From positions 5,141,029-5,205,028 of the forward strand of contig CM072514.1 of assembly GCA_036898135.1 (NCBI GenBank): DNA of 64,000 bases, read 5' to 3'. The notes under the pieces were generated by a model. It was not told the DNA's origin and ran no database searches. It was given only the letters and a program-made list of their open reading frames with translations. Numbering within the stretch: position 1 is the first letter of the stretch; each line of letters opens with the position of its first letter. The stretch comes from Oncomelania hupensis (lineage: Eukaryota; Mollusca; Gastropoda; Littorinimorpha; Pomatiopsidae). Of the stretch, positions 43,377-54,811 are shown one piece after another. The position numbers and the translations under genes were made by a program.

Positions 43377-44208
43377 CAAGGGCATGATGACATTATACGC
43401 TGCAGGAAGATGGTGAAGAGTGTTAGAGAGAGTAGACATTCTTGACGCATGCCGATGGTTGTTCTGAACCAGTTCCCGATAGCGCGATTGTGGAGGACTG
43501 CATTGGTAACCTTGTCATACATGCTTCAGATGACTTCAATAATGTTAGGGCTGCTATGGTACACTCTCATGGTTGCCCACAAAGCTGCATGCCAGACTCT
43601 GTCAAACGCTTTCTTGAAGTCTACAAACACATGATATAGATGTTGTTGGTGCTGTAGATATTTCTCGCAGATCATTCTGAAGTTGAAACTCTGCTCCGCC
43701 CTGTCCTGAATCCTGCTTGTTCTTTAGATATTATTTGTTCAGCTTGAGGTTTCAATCAGTTGAGTATTATTTTCAGTAGGACCTTGCTGGGATGGCTGAT
43801 GAGGCTGATGGTGCGATATTGTTCACACTCCTGAAGGTTACCCTTTTTTGGAAGAGTGATGACAAGCAATTGCTTCCATAGTGTAGGCCACTCCCCACTC
43901 TGCCAGATATTGTTTCAGATAATGGTGAGAGCGTCAATCATCGCTTCTCCTGCTGCTTGAAGCTATTGTGCGGGTGTGTTGTCCACTCCCGCTGACTTCC
44001 CTTTCTCCAGCGATCCTGATTCAGCTCTTGGTAGTCCGCTGAACCCTATAAACACTGAATATCTACCTATCTGTTCAGCGATTGCACTGCTGCTTCAACT
44101 TCTCGGAGAATTGGGAGGATTTCTTTTGGTTCTCTGCTCTGGGGACATGCTAGGACTGGTGGGTCTCCGTTTGGTACGTGGTTTGTAAAGGTCAGAGCAG
44201 TATTCTGT
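43377..44208 (-). pseudogene. LINE2, 5' part (RT palm region), interrupted by element Y
   Basis: On the minus strand: SAGVDN (about 43985), WQSGEWPT, LPKKGNLQECEQYRTISLISHPSKVLLKIIL (43770-43860), AGFRTGRS (about 43710), ICEKYLQHQQHLYHVFVDFKKAFDRVWHAALWA (43560-43660). VDFKKAFD is the first catalytic motif of RT. Stops and shifts are frequent. Removal of element Y and one ATCTG joins this to the 3' part at 36033. A 61-bp family A fragment sits at 44015-44075. Confidence 0.8.
44008..44082 (+). mobile_element. 61-bp 5'-truncated family A insertion, 7-bp TSD
   Basis: CAGCGAT occurs at 44008-44014 and 44076-44082. Between them lies a diverged copy of only the last part of family A (CCTGATT..GCTC..AGTCCGCTG..ACC) with an AT-rich tail. 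The insert breaks LINE2 coding sequence that is continuous in the copy at 32090. Confidence 0.7.
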
Positions 44209-44215
44209 CCGAGTG

Positions 44216-45015
44216 TGTTAGTGTTTGCTTATAGTTGTTGTTTTTTTATTTGGGGTGGGTGGGGTGGAGTGGTATGGTGGGGGGGGGAGGGGCTCAGTTG
44301 CTTGCTTTTTTGTTGCTTGCTTCTTTGTTGCTTGTGTTTGATGTTGCTTGTGTTTGATGCTTCTAGGTTTTGGTTCTTATATTGTGGTTTTACCACCATG
44401 TCTTTTAAACTTTTAAACTACTCCTTCGTAAGAGAGTATACACCGAGGTCTAATATGTGCACGCACGCATTCCATTGCATGGACTTTAAAGATCCTGACG
44501 CTCATGTTTTAGACGAGTGATCGCCGACAACACAGATACACCCAGCATGCACTAGGTCCCTTCTCCCCATCCCCGGCGGCCCAGGATTGTGCTCAGTCGT
44601 CTGGGCGACAGACTATGCGCCCAAATGTTGCAGGTGGGCGCCTCGGGCGGCTTGAGTTAGATCCTGTATCGACCAGCGCCTTAAGCAGCTCTTGAGCTTG
44701 AAAATCGCTATATAAGATGGGTTTAATATATAAACCGCGTGTGAGTCTGTGAACGTTATAAAGGGCATAGAGATGTTGTATGTATGACGAGAGAGGAGAT
44801 ATATCCTAGGGGTAGTCTGCTAGTATCATATAAAAATGCAGAGACAATAGACTTTTTCTTGCTTGACGCCAACACTGTAAAAGAGTGCTGAAGGGAAGTA
44901 GAACTCATCGGAGGACAGTTTATAGTCGTCAACGCTGAAGTAGGAACGGGTTTTAACTTTTATTTTTTTTTTTTGGTTGTAAAAGCACGTGCATTCCAGC
45001 CATAAGTAGTCAAAG
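44216..45015. other. Intergenic, with a possible SINE 3' part
   Basis: T/G-rich sequence, then at 44560-44720 a block ending GCTTGAAAATCGCTATATAAGA. This resembles the conserved 3' domain of invertebrate tRNA-SINEs (GAAAAGCGCTATATAA). No head is recognised. No gene is seen. Confidence 0.4.
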
Positions 45016-46353
45016 GCCACTGTTACACTCGATGTTGTTTTTTTGTCTATCAGTATTTGCTTGGCCCCGATGCTTGAAATACCCCCGTTGGGGTGCCGGG
45101 GGATTCAGTATAAATAGTATCCCCACTTTCTGGAAATTTAGTGCTTTAAATTCCCACTGTCGCTGTCTTCCTTATTTGCTCTTTCTCATTCCTGCTCTGT
45201 TCTATCAATCTGCTATACTATCGTCTTCTTCGCTAGACCATTCTCCTACCTTTTTTCTTGAAAACTCTTCCGGGACAAGACTCCTTGTTTCTGTATGAGG
45301 TCTGTTGGATCAGCTTGGGAATATTGGACGCTTTCTGCCAGGTGGTCACTAGGGCTTCCTATGATATTATTTAGCAATGTAGGCATTTTATATGTATGTG
45401 TTTTGTTTATAATTTATAATGATGTTTGTATTCTATTTTGTTTTTGTAAACGGGGGTTCGATAAGTTGGGGTGAAGCCTCAGCCGTCCCCTGCGTGGGAT
45501 GTCTTTATTGTAAAGTGACTGGCTGGTGGAGGGCATTCAGTTTTCCCACTAGGGTTGTTTCAGCAGATCTTTTATGCGGATTGGGGGTTGTCCGGTCCTG
45601 ATTTGGCTCGGAAGAGTCCGCTGGACCTAAAGCAACAATTATGTAATGTAATGTAATGTGATGCTTGAAATCCTGATAGGTGTAACTCAGATTCGTTTTT
45701 CCACGCAACCCGTTCCATCATCAACAAGTCAGGAGTCGTCGTATGTCGTTTTCCACTTTTATTCAGCACATATCAACAACTGCATACAATTGCTTAATCG
45801 CTTTTTCCACTCTACAATTCTCAACTTTGAACTTTCCACTTTTTAACAACTTTCTCAACTCTAATACAACAGCTCTCTCTACTTTGAACTCTCTCTAAAA
45901 AAACACCTCTTGAAACAGTGCGGCACTATATATATAGTCTCTCTAAACTCCAGAAAGAGCGAGAAAACCCCCAACGTGACACACCTCAACCAATCAGAAT
46001 TAATTTCATCATCACTGTCTCACGTCATACAACCCTATTTGGAATGGAAGCTTCCATGGTTACCACTAGAACTATCCATACGCTTCGATCGATAGTAAAC
46101 AACCGACTCGAGAAAATTCTCAAATAATATCGAGCAACTAAAAACACCAACGTTACACAAAGCTTCTTCTAATAACAACGGAAAATCAAATCAAAGATAT
46201 ATACACTTTATTACTGCATGCTTAGCGAAACAAAACAATCTGATCTATCGCGCGCGTCACACACGCAAGCGTACCATCGCACGCGCTTCACACATAATAT
46301 CGTGCGCATTATTTTCCCACGCACCATCATGCGCGTCTCAACGTAACAGCCAC
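45016..46353 (-). mobile_element. Solo LTR with TSD GCCAC, carrying a family A copy
   Basis: GCCAC flanks 45021-46348 (45016-45020 and 46349-46353). In minus orientation the LTR begins TGTTACGTTGAGACGCGC and ends CGAGTGTAACA. Without the family A insert it is about 737 bp. In minus orientation it has an ATTGG box near 45995 and a TATATATA box near 45935, plausible promoter elements. A CpG-rich block lies at its start (46245-46340). Confidence 0.8.
45069..45671 (+). mobile_element. Family A retroposon, full length, 12-bp TSD
   Basis: GATGCTTGAAAT lies at 45069-45080 and 45660-45671. The 579-bp insert starts ACCCCCGTTGGGGTGCCGGG, contains TATAAATAG at about +35, and ends CTGGACCTAAAGCAACAATT plus ATGTA repeats. 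Plus orientation. It confirms the length and ends seen in the copy at 11090. Confidence 0.88.
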
Positions 46354-46499
46354 TAATAAGTAAATAGTTTTATAAAGGGATATTTTCCACCAGATGGCAT
46401 GGAAAGAAGTCACGAACGTCTTTACAGTCCGTGGTTATTTTATCACTAGCTTAATGTTGCACCACCTGCGTTTGGGGAATGTACTTGGGGAAGAGAATA

Positions 46500-46670
46500 T
46501 GTATGTAACCCACATTTTCCATTGACACAGAGAGAAAGAGAAATATAGAGAGAGGGGATGACAAGGAAGGGGGAAGAGAGAGAGAGAGGGAGAGAGAGAG
46601 AAATAGAGAGACGCGGTCGTTTGTGTGTGTATGTGTGTGTGTGTGTGTGGGTGTGTATGTGTGAGTGTGA
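46500..46670. repeat. (GA)n and (GT)n microsatellites
   Basis: Long GAGA runs at about 46525-46610 followed by TGTG runs to about 46665. The rest of 46354-46785 shows no gene. Confidence 0.85.
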
Positions 46671-46785
46671 ATAAGCTGTCGGTTGGGTTGCTCTTGTTAT
46701 GAAGTACGGAAAAGGAGATTAAACTTGTTATCAGCACGAACTGTCCAATAGTCCCCTCAGTGTTTTCTAATACGCAGGTAACAGT

Positions 46786-47400
46786 TTACATTACATTACA
46801 TTACATTACATTACATTACATGATTATTGCTTTAGGTCCAGAGGACTCTTTCGAGCCAAATCAGGACCGGACAACCCCTGATCCGCATAAAAGATCTGCT
46901 GAAACAACCATAGTGGTAAAACTGAAGCTCTCCACCAGACAGTCACTTTACAATAAAGACATCCCATGCAGGTGACGTTGAGGCTGCACTCTAATTTATG
47001 GAACCCCCGTTTACAAAAATAAAATAGAATACAAACATCATTATAAATTATCAACAAAACACATACATATAAAATGCCTACATTGCTAAATAATAACATC
47101 ATAGGAAGCCCTAGTGACCACCTGGCAAAAAGCGTCCAATATTCCCAAGCTGATCCAACAGACCTCATACACAAATAAGGAGTCTTGTCCCGGAAGAGTT
47201 TTCAAGAAAAAAAGGTAGGTGACTGGTCTAGCGAAGAAGATAGTATAGCTGATTGATAGAACAGAGCAGGAATGAGAAAGAGCAAATGAGAAAGACAGCG
47301 ACAGTGGGAATTTAAAGCACTAAATTTCCAGAAAGTGGGGATACTATTTATACTGAAACCCCCGGCACCCCCACGGGGGGGGGGGGGGGGGGGGGGGAGG
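46786..47400 (-). mobile_element. Family A retroposon, near full length
   Basis: Starts (in plus coordinates) with an expanded (TTACA)n tail and ends at the CCCCCGGCACCCCCACGGGG hairpin, which is followed by a run of more than 20 G. The G run hides the target duplication on that side. Same minus orientation and features as the other copies. Confidence 0.8.
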
Positions 47401-48058
47401 GGTGGAAGGGGGGAGGAGGGGCAGATAGCAGTTGTGATAGCGACAAGGAATTTGACCTTAACTACAACTAGGCAGGCCTACTCTGCCGTGAACTGACAAA
47501 ACCGAGCAAGTCCACAAAACCTACTTTCGAGATAATCGACGTTTTGTGTTGCGCTATATTACGCGATCGTTTCTGGAAGTTTAAAAGCATATTATAATGC
47601 AATTCCTCTATTTAAGAGTGCATACCTTGAATGTTAAAGAAATGTTTGATAGATTTGATGTTTTAAGACTATTTGTGGACTTGCTTTGTTTTGTCAGATT
47701 ATTCTTGAGATAGGTCTTTGTTGAGAACATGACAAAACCAAGCAAGTCACCCACTTGGTTTTGTCAGTTTATTATTGAATTAAATCCTTGTTAAAAAAAT
47801 TCACAAAACCAAGTAAGTCAAATCCGCTTGGTTTTGTCAGTTTATTATTAAGTAAATCCTTGTTTTCGAAATTCACCAAACCCAGTAAGTCCCATAGGCC
47901 GTTTCTTTGTTAAAAAGTCTGACGAGATGAGTCACATAAGTTCGGTTTTGTAAGATGTGGGTGCGGCAGTTAAAGTGGGTGTATGTGTGTGCCTGTTTAT
48001 TATTGTTTTTAGCCATTCTTCACTTAATATTCCTGGGTTGGTATGCAGGAGTCATGGT

Positions 48059-48521
48059 GATGGGATAGCCCGTAGCGCAGTGGGTAGGCGCCGGTGTCCA
48101 ATGCCGATGGTCGCGGGTTCGAGCACCGCACGGGGCAAAAATGTGTGATTCTTATGAGACTTTACGGGTCACCGAGGGTTCTCTCCGGGTACTCCGACTT
48201 CCTCCCTCCCTTCAAAATAATATTAGATGCAGCCAATTTAATTTTTAAAATACAAACCTATTTTCCTTTCAGTTTCCTATTATAGCGATCTTCCTGCCTT
48301 TACACCACGTGTATTTTGTTGCCCTTGTTGCGTGTCTGTAATATATTTGTTGCTGTTTGTTTGTTTGTTTGTTTGTTTGTTTACTCATTGCTTTAGGTCC
48401 AGCCGACTACATAGAGCCGTATTAGGACCACTATATTTGTTGCACGTGAGCGTGTATGTTGGTAAAGGTCGCCGCGCTTTGAGTTCAAAATCATTCGAAG
48501 TAAAGCGCGTATTAGCATCCG

Positions 48522-48591
<70 letters not shown>

Positions 48592-48600
48592 CAAATTTAA
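48059..48600 (+). mobile_element. tRNA-derived SINE with (ATT)n tail
   Basis: A tRNA-like head has an A-box (TAGCGCAGTGG at 48073) and a B-box-like GGTTCGAGCAC (48116). A body follows, then a 3' domain with GCGCTTTGAG and AAAGCGCG, and a pure ATT tail (48523-48591). A (TTTG)n run and a short piece resembling the family A tail (48388-48432) interrupt the body. A second copy lies inverted at 51722-52200. Confidence 0.75.
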
Positions 48601-49100
48601 CTCAGGGATATCCCTAACACCGAGTTAGTCGCTATTCGCTCTAGTGTTAATTCAACTCGGAGTAAGCTATATACCCGGGTTAGGCCGCTAAGTGCTAACC
48701 TCGACTTCTGCATACCACCCCTGGTGCTTGTTTGTTTGTTTGTCACTTGGTTCAATAAAATAATGTGTTACAAGTTTAGTTCTTGCGTACGTTTAATAAA
48801 TTGTCCTTTTTTGTGAGATGAAAAGATAACTTTAAATTGAAAAAAAGGCTTTTTAGTCTAGTTGCATGTTAATTCTTTTTTACACCTGTGCATGCAAACA
48901 CACACACACACACACATGCACACAGAGAGAGAGAGAAAAAAAAGAGAGAGAGATAGAGTTATAATAGATAAATCAGTAATACATTTTCATTTCTTTTATT
49001 AATAATAATAATAATGGGAATTTATATTGCGCTTTCCAACGCTCAAAGCGCGTTACACAAAATTAGAGTATAAAAATATAATATAAAGAAAAGCTAAGCA
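48601..49100. repeat. Low-complexity sequence and a SINE 3'-end fragment
   Basis: Microsatellites at 48897-48955. At 49000-49065, on the minus strand, GCGCTTTGAGCGTTGGAAAG then GCGCAATATAAATTCC and ATT repeats form the conserved 3' domain of invertebrate SINEs. No gene is seen. Confidence 0.6.
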
Positions 49101-49135
49101 TTACAACATATGATGCGTATAACTCCAGCACACCA

Positions 49136-49151
49136 TGTAACATATGCACAG

Positions 49152-49182
<31 letters not shown>

Positions 49183-49262
49183 CTATACACACACACACGC
49201 ACATACACACACAGGTACACACACAGGTACACACACATACAAATATAAATACAAACACAGCA
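49136..49262. repeat. (CA)n-rich microsatellite
   Basis: Imperfect ACAC repeats with CATA and CAGGTA variants. Confidence 0.9.
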
Positions 49263-49473
49263 CACTTACAAATACACCACAAAATAACTGAAATTTTTGC
49301 AGGGTGGAAAATTAGGCAAAATACTGATAGAACAGTTTTTAAATTAGAACAGAAATATTTGTATAAATCACTATGGCGAAGTGAATAATGTAAATAAAAG
49401 GTACATAACATTGTGCCAACGTTTTTTTATTCACTTTAATCCATGTACAGTCGCCACAAATAAAAACACGAAA

Positions 49474-51479
49474 TTAGGATTTCTTTGACATCAGTATGCA
49501 CATATGAATTAACATGATGTTTTTATCCTGTACCATTTTTCGGTAGGTGTTGTAGTCTACAGTCTTTTCAAGCCATGGTCACACAGCACTCCACGTCTTT
49601 ATCACGTACAAAAAGTTCGGAAAATCTGGTGGACGTGGTCGTGCGTGGTAATTTTCGGTCAATTTGCTTTGGCGGTGCTTTGGACGGCTGAATCACGGCC
49701 AAAGCGCGTCCAAAATTTGTTACCCGTGGAGTGGACGTTGTTGTTCGCGTTGATGTCGAGGTTAAGACGAGCTACGGTCGAGGTATAGACGTGGCAGGAC
49801 GCGGGGAGAAATCTGAACGGCATCGGACGCGGCAAAAAGTTTTGAACTGCTCAAAATTTTAGCCCGCGCACAACCACGGGTAACGCACGCGGTAAAGACG
49901 TGCAACACACGTGAAACACGCGTGGTAATCCGTGTTACGGCAGTGATTAAAACTTGGGGAGACGCGGTAAGACGCGAAAGTTTAGCGTTCAGTCACGGCC
50001 AGAGCACGGTCATTGGACGCATGTACCGCGTTGGAATCACGTGAAATAGCGTGTGTTTAGCGGCTTATCACTGACAAATGGAATTTTTCCACGTACATAG
50101 CACTACCTAACGACGTCTCGAACACGTTCGAAAGACGTCCTGATCACTGCCTAATCACTTCTGTATCACTTCTGATTTTCTTAGACCTCGGCACGTGCAG
50201 TGTCGCCTGTTTCCCTCTCGTGAACATGTGCAAATTTATTTTTAGGCTTACACGTGGCTAGACGTGGTTGCAGTGCTTCAGCAGTGGAACAGCCGCCGAC
50301 GGCCATACCCCGTCCAAAGCACGGCCAAACCAAAATTGACCGAAAATTACCACGTACGACCACGTCCACCAGATTTTCCGAACTTTTTGTACGTGATTAA
50401 GACGTGGAGTGCTGTGTGACCGAGGCAAGATCTTTGCCGCGTTCAGATTTCTCCCCGCGTCCTGCCACGTCTATACCTCGACCGTAGCTCGTCTTAACCT
50501 CGACATCAACGCGAACAACAACGTCCACTCCACGGGTAACAAATTTTGGACGCGCTTTGGCCGTGATACAGCCGTAAATGGCTGTGTGACCATGGCTTCA
50601 CTGTTTGCTTTTTGCTTTTCTTTATAGTCATGGTACATTGCCTTAATGGTTATGTCACTGGGCAGATAACGGCGGTTAGGCGCATGTGCCCTTCTATAAT
50701 GAGGCACAGAAGGGTGGAAAGATTCGATATGAGTGTCAATGTCCTCGCGGTCAGCATCTGACAGCTTATGTGCAGGTGCGTGATGACCTCGCCTATCTGG
50801 CGAAGGTGTTGCTGCGGACTTGCAAATTGTGGTGATGAAGGCATCCGAAGTATATCCCAATGTGTTCATAAAAAACACTTGGCAGATTTGCTGTCTGAAC
50901 CCTTTAACAACAAAATGATACTTCCTGGTTTGAGCCTTTGGTAATGCAGATCTCTGTCGTGGACGGTGTCTAGCAGGCTGAGAACGATCGATACAATGAT
51001 GCACATATCTCTTGCGATCTGTTGGGTTCATTAACCAGTATTCTGAATGCAATTGCTGACGTTCACTTTCACTAATTTTCTCGAAGCATTTTTGCTTGCA
51101 TACACAAGGCTGACGAAGAGGGTGCTTTTGCTCTTGCTTGTTCAGCCTGCTATTGTTTTGCCGGAGGAATCGGCAGCAGCTCTGAATCAGACTCTGAACA
51201 AAAATGATAGTTATCAGCTGACGCCTGATCTTCACAAGTGTCTAAAGGACTTTCAGTGTCTGATGAAGGCGGTATTTCAGTAGCTGCATGTCCAGTTTTA
51301 GAGCATGTGGATTTTAAAGAAGACTGGCTACTCTGAAATGGGGGAGCACTACTTCCAGAGCTGGATCCACTACTGACACTTGGCACGTATGATGATGATG
51401 ATGATGATGATGGCGATGGAGGTGACCTTGATTTTGATGATGACGATTGTCTTCGATCTCTGATTATGTTGCTGTACAC
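49474..51479 (-). pseudogene. Transposase-like gene, interrupted by a MITE and frameshifted
   Basis: The minus strand has a Ser-rich acidic N-terminal frame (51479-51150), then an overlapping frame (51235-50601) with a cysteine cluster (CVCKQKCFEKI), VVKGFRQQICQVFFMNTLGY, RRGHHAPAHKLS, IDTHIESFHPSVPHYRRAHA and YLPSDITIKAMYHDY. Many uncharacterised animal proteins share this layout. I recall it as transposon-associated but cannot name the superfamily. A MITE (49571-50597) splits the coding frame. Beyond it the frame resumes (VDYNTYRKMVQDKN) for about 30 codons to a stop at 49474. It is central in the candidate transposon and the only transposase candidate there. A decayed host gene is the alternative. 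Confidence 0.55.
49568..50600. mobile_element. MITE-like foldback element, TSD TCA
   Basis: Starts AGCCATGGTCACACAGC and ends with its inverse, flanked by TCA on both sides. The interior is GC-richer than the surroundings and lacks a gene. Two blocks (one from CTCCACGTC to GGACGG, one from CGGCCAAAGCGCG to AAATCTGAACG) occur in both arms in inverted orientation but in a different order, with a second terminal-like CGGTCACACAGC at 50412-50423. This suggests one MITE inserted in another. Confidence 0.75.
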
Positions 51480-51721
51480 AGAAGAAGACGAAATTCAGTA
51501 TTTTGATTGACATAACAATAATAATACGACAAGTCAGATTGTTGTATTAAAAAAAAAACTATTACTTTGTTTGTAGAGAAACAAATTAGGGGTCTTTTGG
51601 CACAGGTATTTAGGTATGTACTGCACTGAAGTTTAGTAACGCACATTAAACGAACAAGTACAGCGAAAATAAAGGACTTACAAGGCAAACACAGAAACAA
51701 TTATAGCAAAATATATTAGCC

Positions 51722-51724
51722 CAC

Positions 51725-51809
<85 letters not shown>

Positions 51810-52200
51810 TATAATACCGGATGCTAATATGCGGTTTACTTTGAATGATTTCAAACTCAAAACGCCAACACACACGCTCACGTGCAACAAAAAGTTATAG
51901 ACACACAACAAGGACAACAGTATACAAGACACACACCTGGTGTAAAGGTAGGAAGATCGCTGTTAGGAAACTAAAGAAAATAGTTTTGTATTTTTAAAAT
52001 TAAATTGGCTGCATCTAATATTATTTTGAAAGGAGGGAGGAAGCCCAAGTACCCGCAGAGAACCCCGGTGACCCGTACAGTCCTTAGTAATACCTCATAC
52101 GTTAGTAATAAATATTTTGCCTTGTGCGGGGCTCGAACCCACGACCATACCATCGGCATTGGAGACTAGCGCCTACCCACTGCGCTACAGGCCATCCCGC
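51722..52200 (-). mobile_element. tRNA-derived SINE, inverted copy
   Basis: Minus-oriented copy of the SINE at 48059: head with A-box (complement at about 52176-52186) and B-box (GGTTCGAGCCC, complement 52130-52140), body with TTAGATGCAGCCAATTTAAT, tail of AAT repeats (51725-51812). The two SINEs face each other with their tails inward. Confidence 0.75.
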
Positions 52201-53053
52201 CAATAGGGCACTCAAGCACCATTGTTATTTCCTACACCCCGTGTGTCTATGTTTACCACGGAATTAGATCTAATTTTTACGATACAGACAGTGTGGCCTT
52301 CATATTTGATAATTTGTGTTGGCCTCACACACACACAAGCACATACACACGCACACACAATTATGTTCCGTAGATTTTGTCTATAGAACAGAGGGTATTA
52401 AATTTGTTATCAAAAGCATCTTGCTGTATACAAAACGTACAGTTACTGTATGTCTGACACAGAGATCATTGAAAGTGAAACTTATAGGCCTATTTGGAAA
52501 AAAAAATAGTGTATCGTTGCCAAACACTAACTTAGTTGAACTATGCACACAAGGGATAATCAGTAGTAAATTTCATACAGTCTAAAAGTAATTTGAACGT
52601 CAGTGAACACTTACCTTTGTTTCAAAAAGCCGAACACGTCCTTTGCTGACTGAAATTTCGCCATCTTTTTCACAGGAAAAATAATAATATTGCACAGCAG
52701 CAATAACATGGATTCTCACTGGTCCACTTCATTCTAAGCCACTTTCTCATTGGTTGGGGGGACTCACTTTGTTTTGTCAGGTTATTTTAGAAGATGACGT
52801 CATCATGCCAACTCGAGCATCAGCCAGAGGATCGCCGAAACAAAATCGCAGTGGACTTGCTTGGTTTTGTTAGTGTATTCCCCCACTTAAATGTTTTTTT
52901 AACAAGGACTTACTCTATGATATCTCCAAATCTAAACATAGTTCGGATTTGATTTTTACAGGTAATATGCGTCATTCTCTTGCAAGTTTGATGGCGCAAA
53001 AAACTCATTTTCGACCTTAGGTGGACTTACTCGGTTTTGTCAAATCACGGCAG

Positions 53054-53395
53054 CTGCTTCCCCTTAAAGATAAGCTGTTGGGGTTGAATTACCTTCAGAT
53101 TCATAACTCTTTCTGTATAGCATGTCGCTTTAAACATATAAGTAATCTCAAAACTATGTTGAATAGCAAATTTTAAAGAAATACGACCAGTCATTGAAAT
53201 ATTCATAGCCTTTATTGCAACATTGTTCAGTAGGTAATATTATACATGTTTTCAACGCTTTTCTCATCCTGTCCTGAGCCAATATAAGTAAGGACAATTT
53301 CTCTCTTTCTCCCTCTCTCTCACACATACACCTTATGCCTGCATGCCTATACACACCCGTATGCACACAACCAGATTATACTACTTTAGGGATTA
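53054..53395. other. Intergenic, no gene seen
   Basis: Contains a short CTCTCT/ACACA-rich stretch (53300-53370). No other feature is supported. Confidence 0.4.
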
Positions 53396-53885
53396 GTTAG
53401 TTAGTTATTCATTTCGTACAGGGTCCATAGGACTGTAAAGAACCGAGTCAGGATCACAAAATCAGGACCCCAACTTGGCTGAAAGAGGACTCACTCCTGA
53501 TCCGTATAAAATTATTTGCTGAATCAACCCTAGTGGTAACACTGGAAGCACTCCACCAGTCGGTCACTTTACAATAAAAGCATCGCACACGCAGGGGACG
53601 CTGAGGCTATACTCTAAGTTATCGAACCCCCGTTTACAAAAGCAAAATAGAATATAAACATCATTATAAAATATAAACAAAACAAGTATATATAAAATGC
53701 CTACTTTGCTTAATAATAATATCATAGAAAGGCCTAGTGACCATTTGGCAGAAAGCGTCCAATATTCCCAAGCTGAACCCAACAGACCTCATACACAAAT
53801 GAGGAGTTTTGGAAGAGGTTTCAAGAAAAAAGGTAGGTGACTGGTCTAACACAGAAGATAGCGTCGTATATTGATAGAACAGAGT
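53396..53885 (-). mobile_element. Family A retroposon, 5'-truncated variant
   Basis: Minus orientation with tail side at 53396. It carries the same extra block (AATCAGGACC..CAACTTGGCTGAAAGAGGA) as the copy at 17107, so it is the same subfamily. The hairpin 5' end is missing at about 53885. No target duplication identified. Confidence 0.7.
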
Positions 53886-54505
53886 CGAGGCTAGGTGAGG
53901 GAGGGGTAGGGGTAAGAGGTAGGGGGATATTTTAGGGGGAGGAAAAATGGTATGTGATTAGATTAGTGAATAGATTTATTTTAAGCTTCTTTATGAAAAC
54001 AGCAAGAATATACAGATCATTTCATTTGGACTAAAAATCCCATGTACACACTACACACAACTTTCAGGCAACGACATCATTCATTGATTTCAATACTTTG
54101 CTCTACTGGACCTCCCGTGGTCTACTCGTCAAGCAAAGTTTCAGACGGATTTACTGGTGTGAGGGGCTTCATTTTCAGCACGTCTCACTGGGAACAACGT
54201 ATTCATCTATATATATAAATTGCTTAGCCGGAAGTCCTTCTTCGCCTCTACTATAAAGTTTGTCCGGTATGGACGCTGATCTGGGCAGGTGCTGTGCGCT
54301 GCTGATCGGCCTGCTGTGTGCTCAAAACCAGCGAAATCGTTATAGCCGACATTTCCTTACCGAACGTTTAACCGTTTCTGAGATAAATAAATAAACAAAA
54401 TGTCCACAAACTGTAATAGCCTCATTCCGCGCGCTTCCATTAAAAATCAAATTGAGGTTTCAGCATGTTTTCCCACATAGACCAAAAAATTGATGTTATT
54501 TCTAA
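53886..54505. other. Unassigned sequence
   Basis: G-rich start (53885-53950), then ordinary sequence. No gene or known repeat recognised. Confidence 0.35.
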
Positions 54506-54507
54506 GA

Positions 54508-54600
54508 AGCGTTGGTAGCTTAGTTAGTAAAACCATTCGCCTACCGTGCAGGGTGACCCAAGTTCAAATCTCACCCAGCCCCCCCCCCCCTTTTTTTTTT
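54508..54600 (+). mobile_element. tRNA-like SINE head
   Basis: The A-box region GGTAGCTTAGTTAGTAA (54514), then ATTCGCCTACCGTGCAGGGT and the B-box AGTTCAAATCTCACC (54561) resemble tRNA-derived SINE heads of molluscs. The head is followed by a C run and T run rather than a tRNA 3' half, so a functional tRNA is unlikely. Confidence 0.6.
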
Positions 54601-54649
54601 AGTACACTAAAATATGGATATTTTTCTTTTTAATTTAGGCTTTTTACCT

Positions 54650-54652
54650 TTA

Positions 54653-54707
<55 letters not shown>

Positions 54708-54729
54708 TATAAACTAATAATAATAATAA

Positions 54730-54811
<82 letters not shown>

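Larger units (their letters stand above)
47483..53053. mobile_element. Candidate DNA transposon with inverted ends and subterminal motif repeats
   Basis: Both ends carry an inverted sequence, CTGCCGTGA followed by TGACAAAACCGAG(C/T)AAGTCCAC, at 47483-47515 and 53021-53053. The motif GACAAAACCAAGYAAGTC recurs in both orientations within about 470 bp of the left end (near 47495, 47677, 47731, 47752, 47801, 47826) and within about 300 bp of the right end (52761, 52851, 53021). Such arrays often bind transposase. A decayed transposase-like gene lies in the middle. No clear target duplication was found, so the exact ends and the superfamily are open. Confidence 0.5.

Noticed and set aside
48059..48135. 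Functional tRNA gene
   Set aside because: Box elements fit a SINE head, but the acceptor stem does not close and the same head occurs with a SINE body at 52200.
50181..50627. Coding frames over the foldback element, including the C-terminal 40 residues of the transposase-like frame
   Set aside because: These residues come from MITE sequence, not from the original gene.
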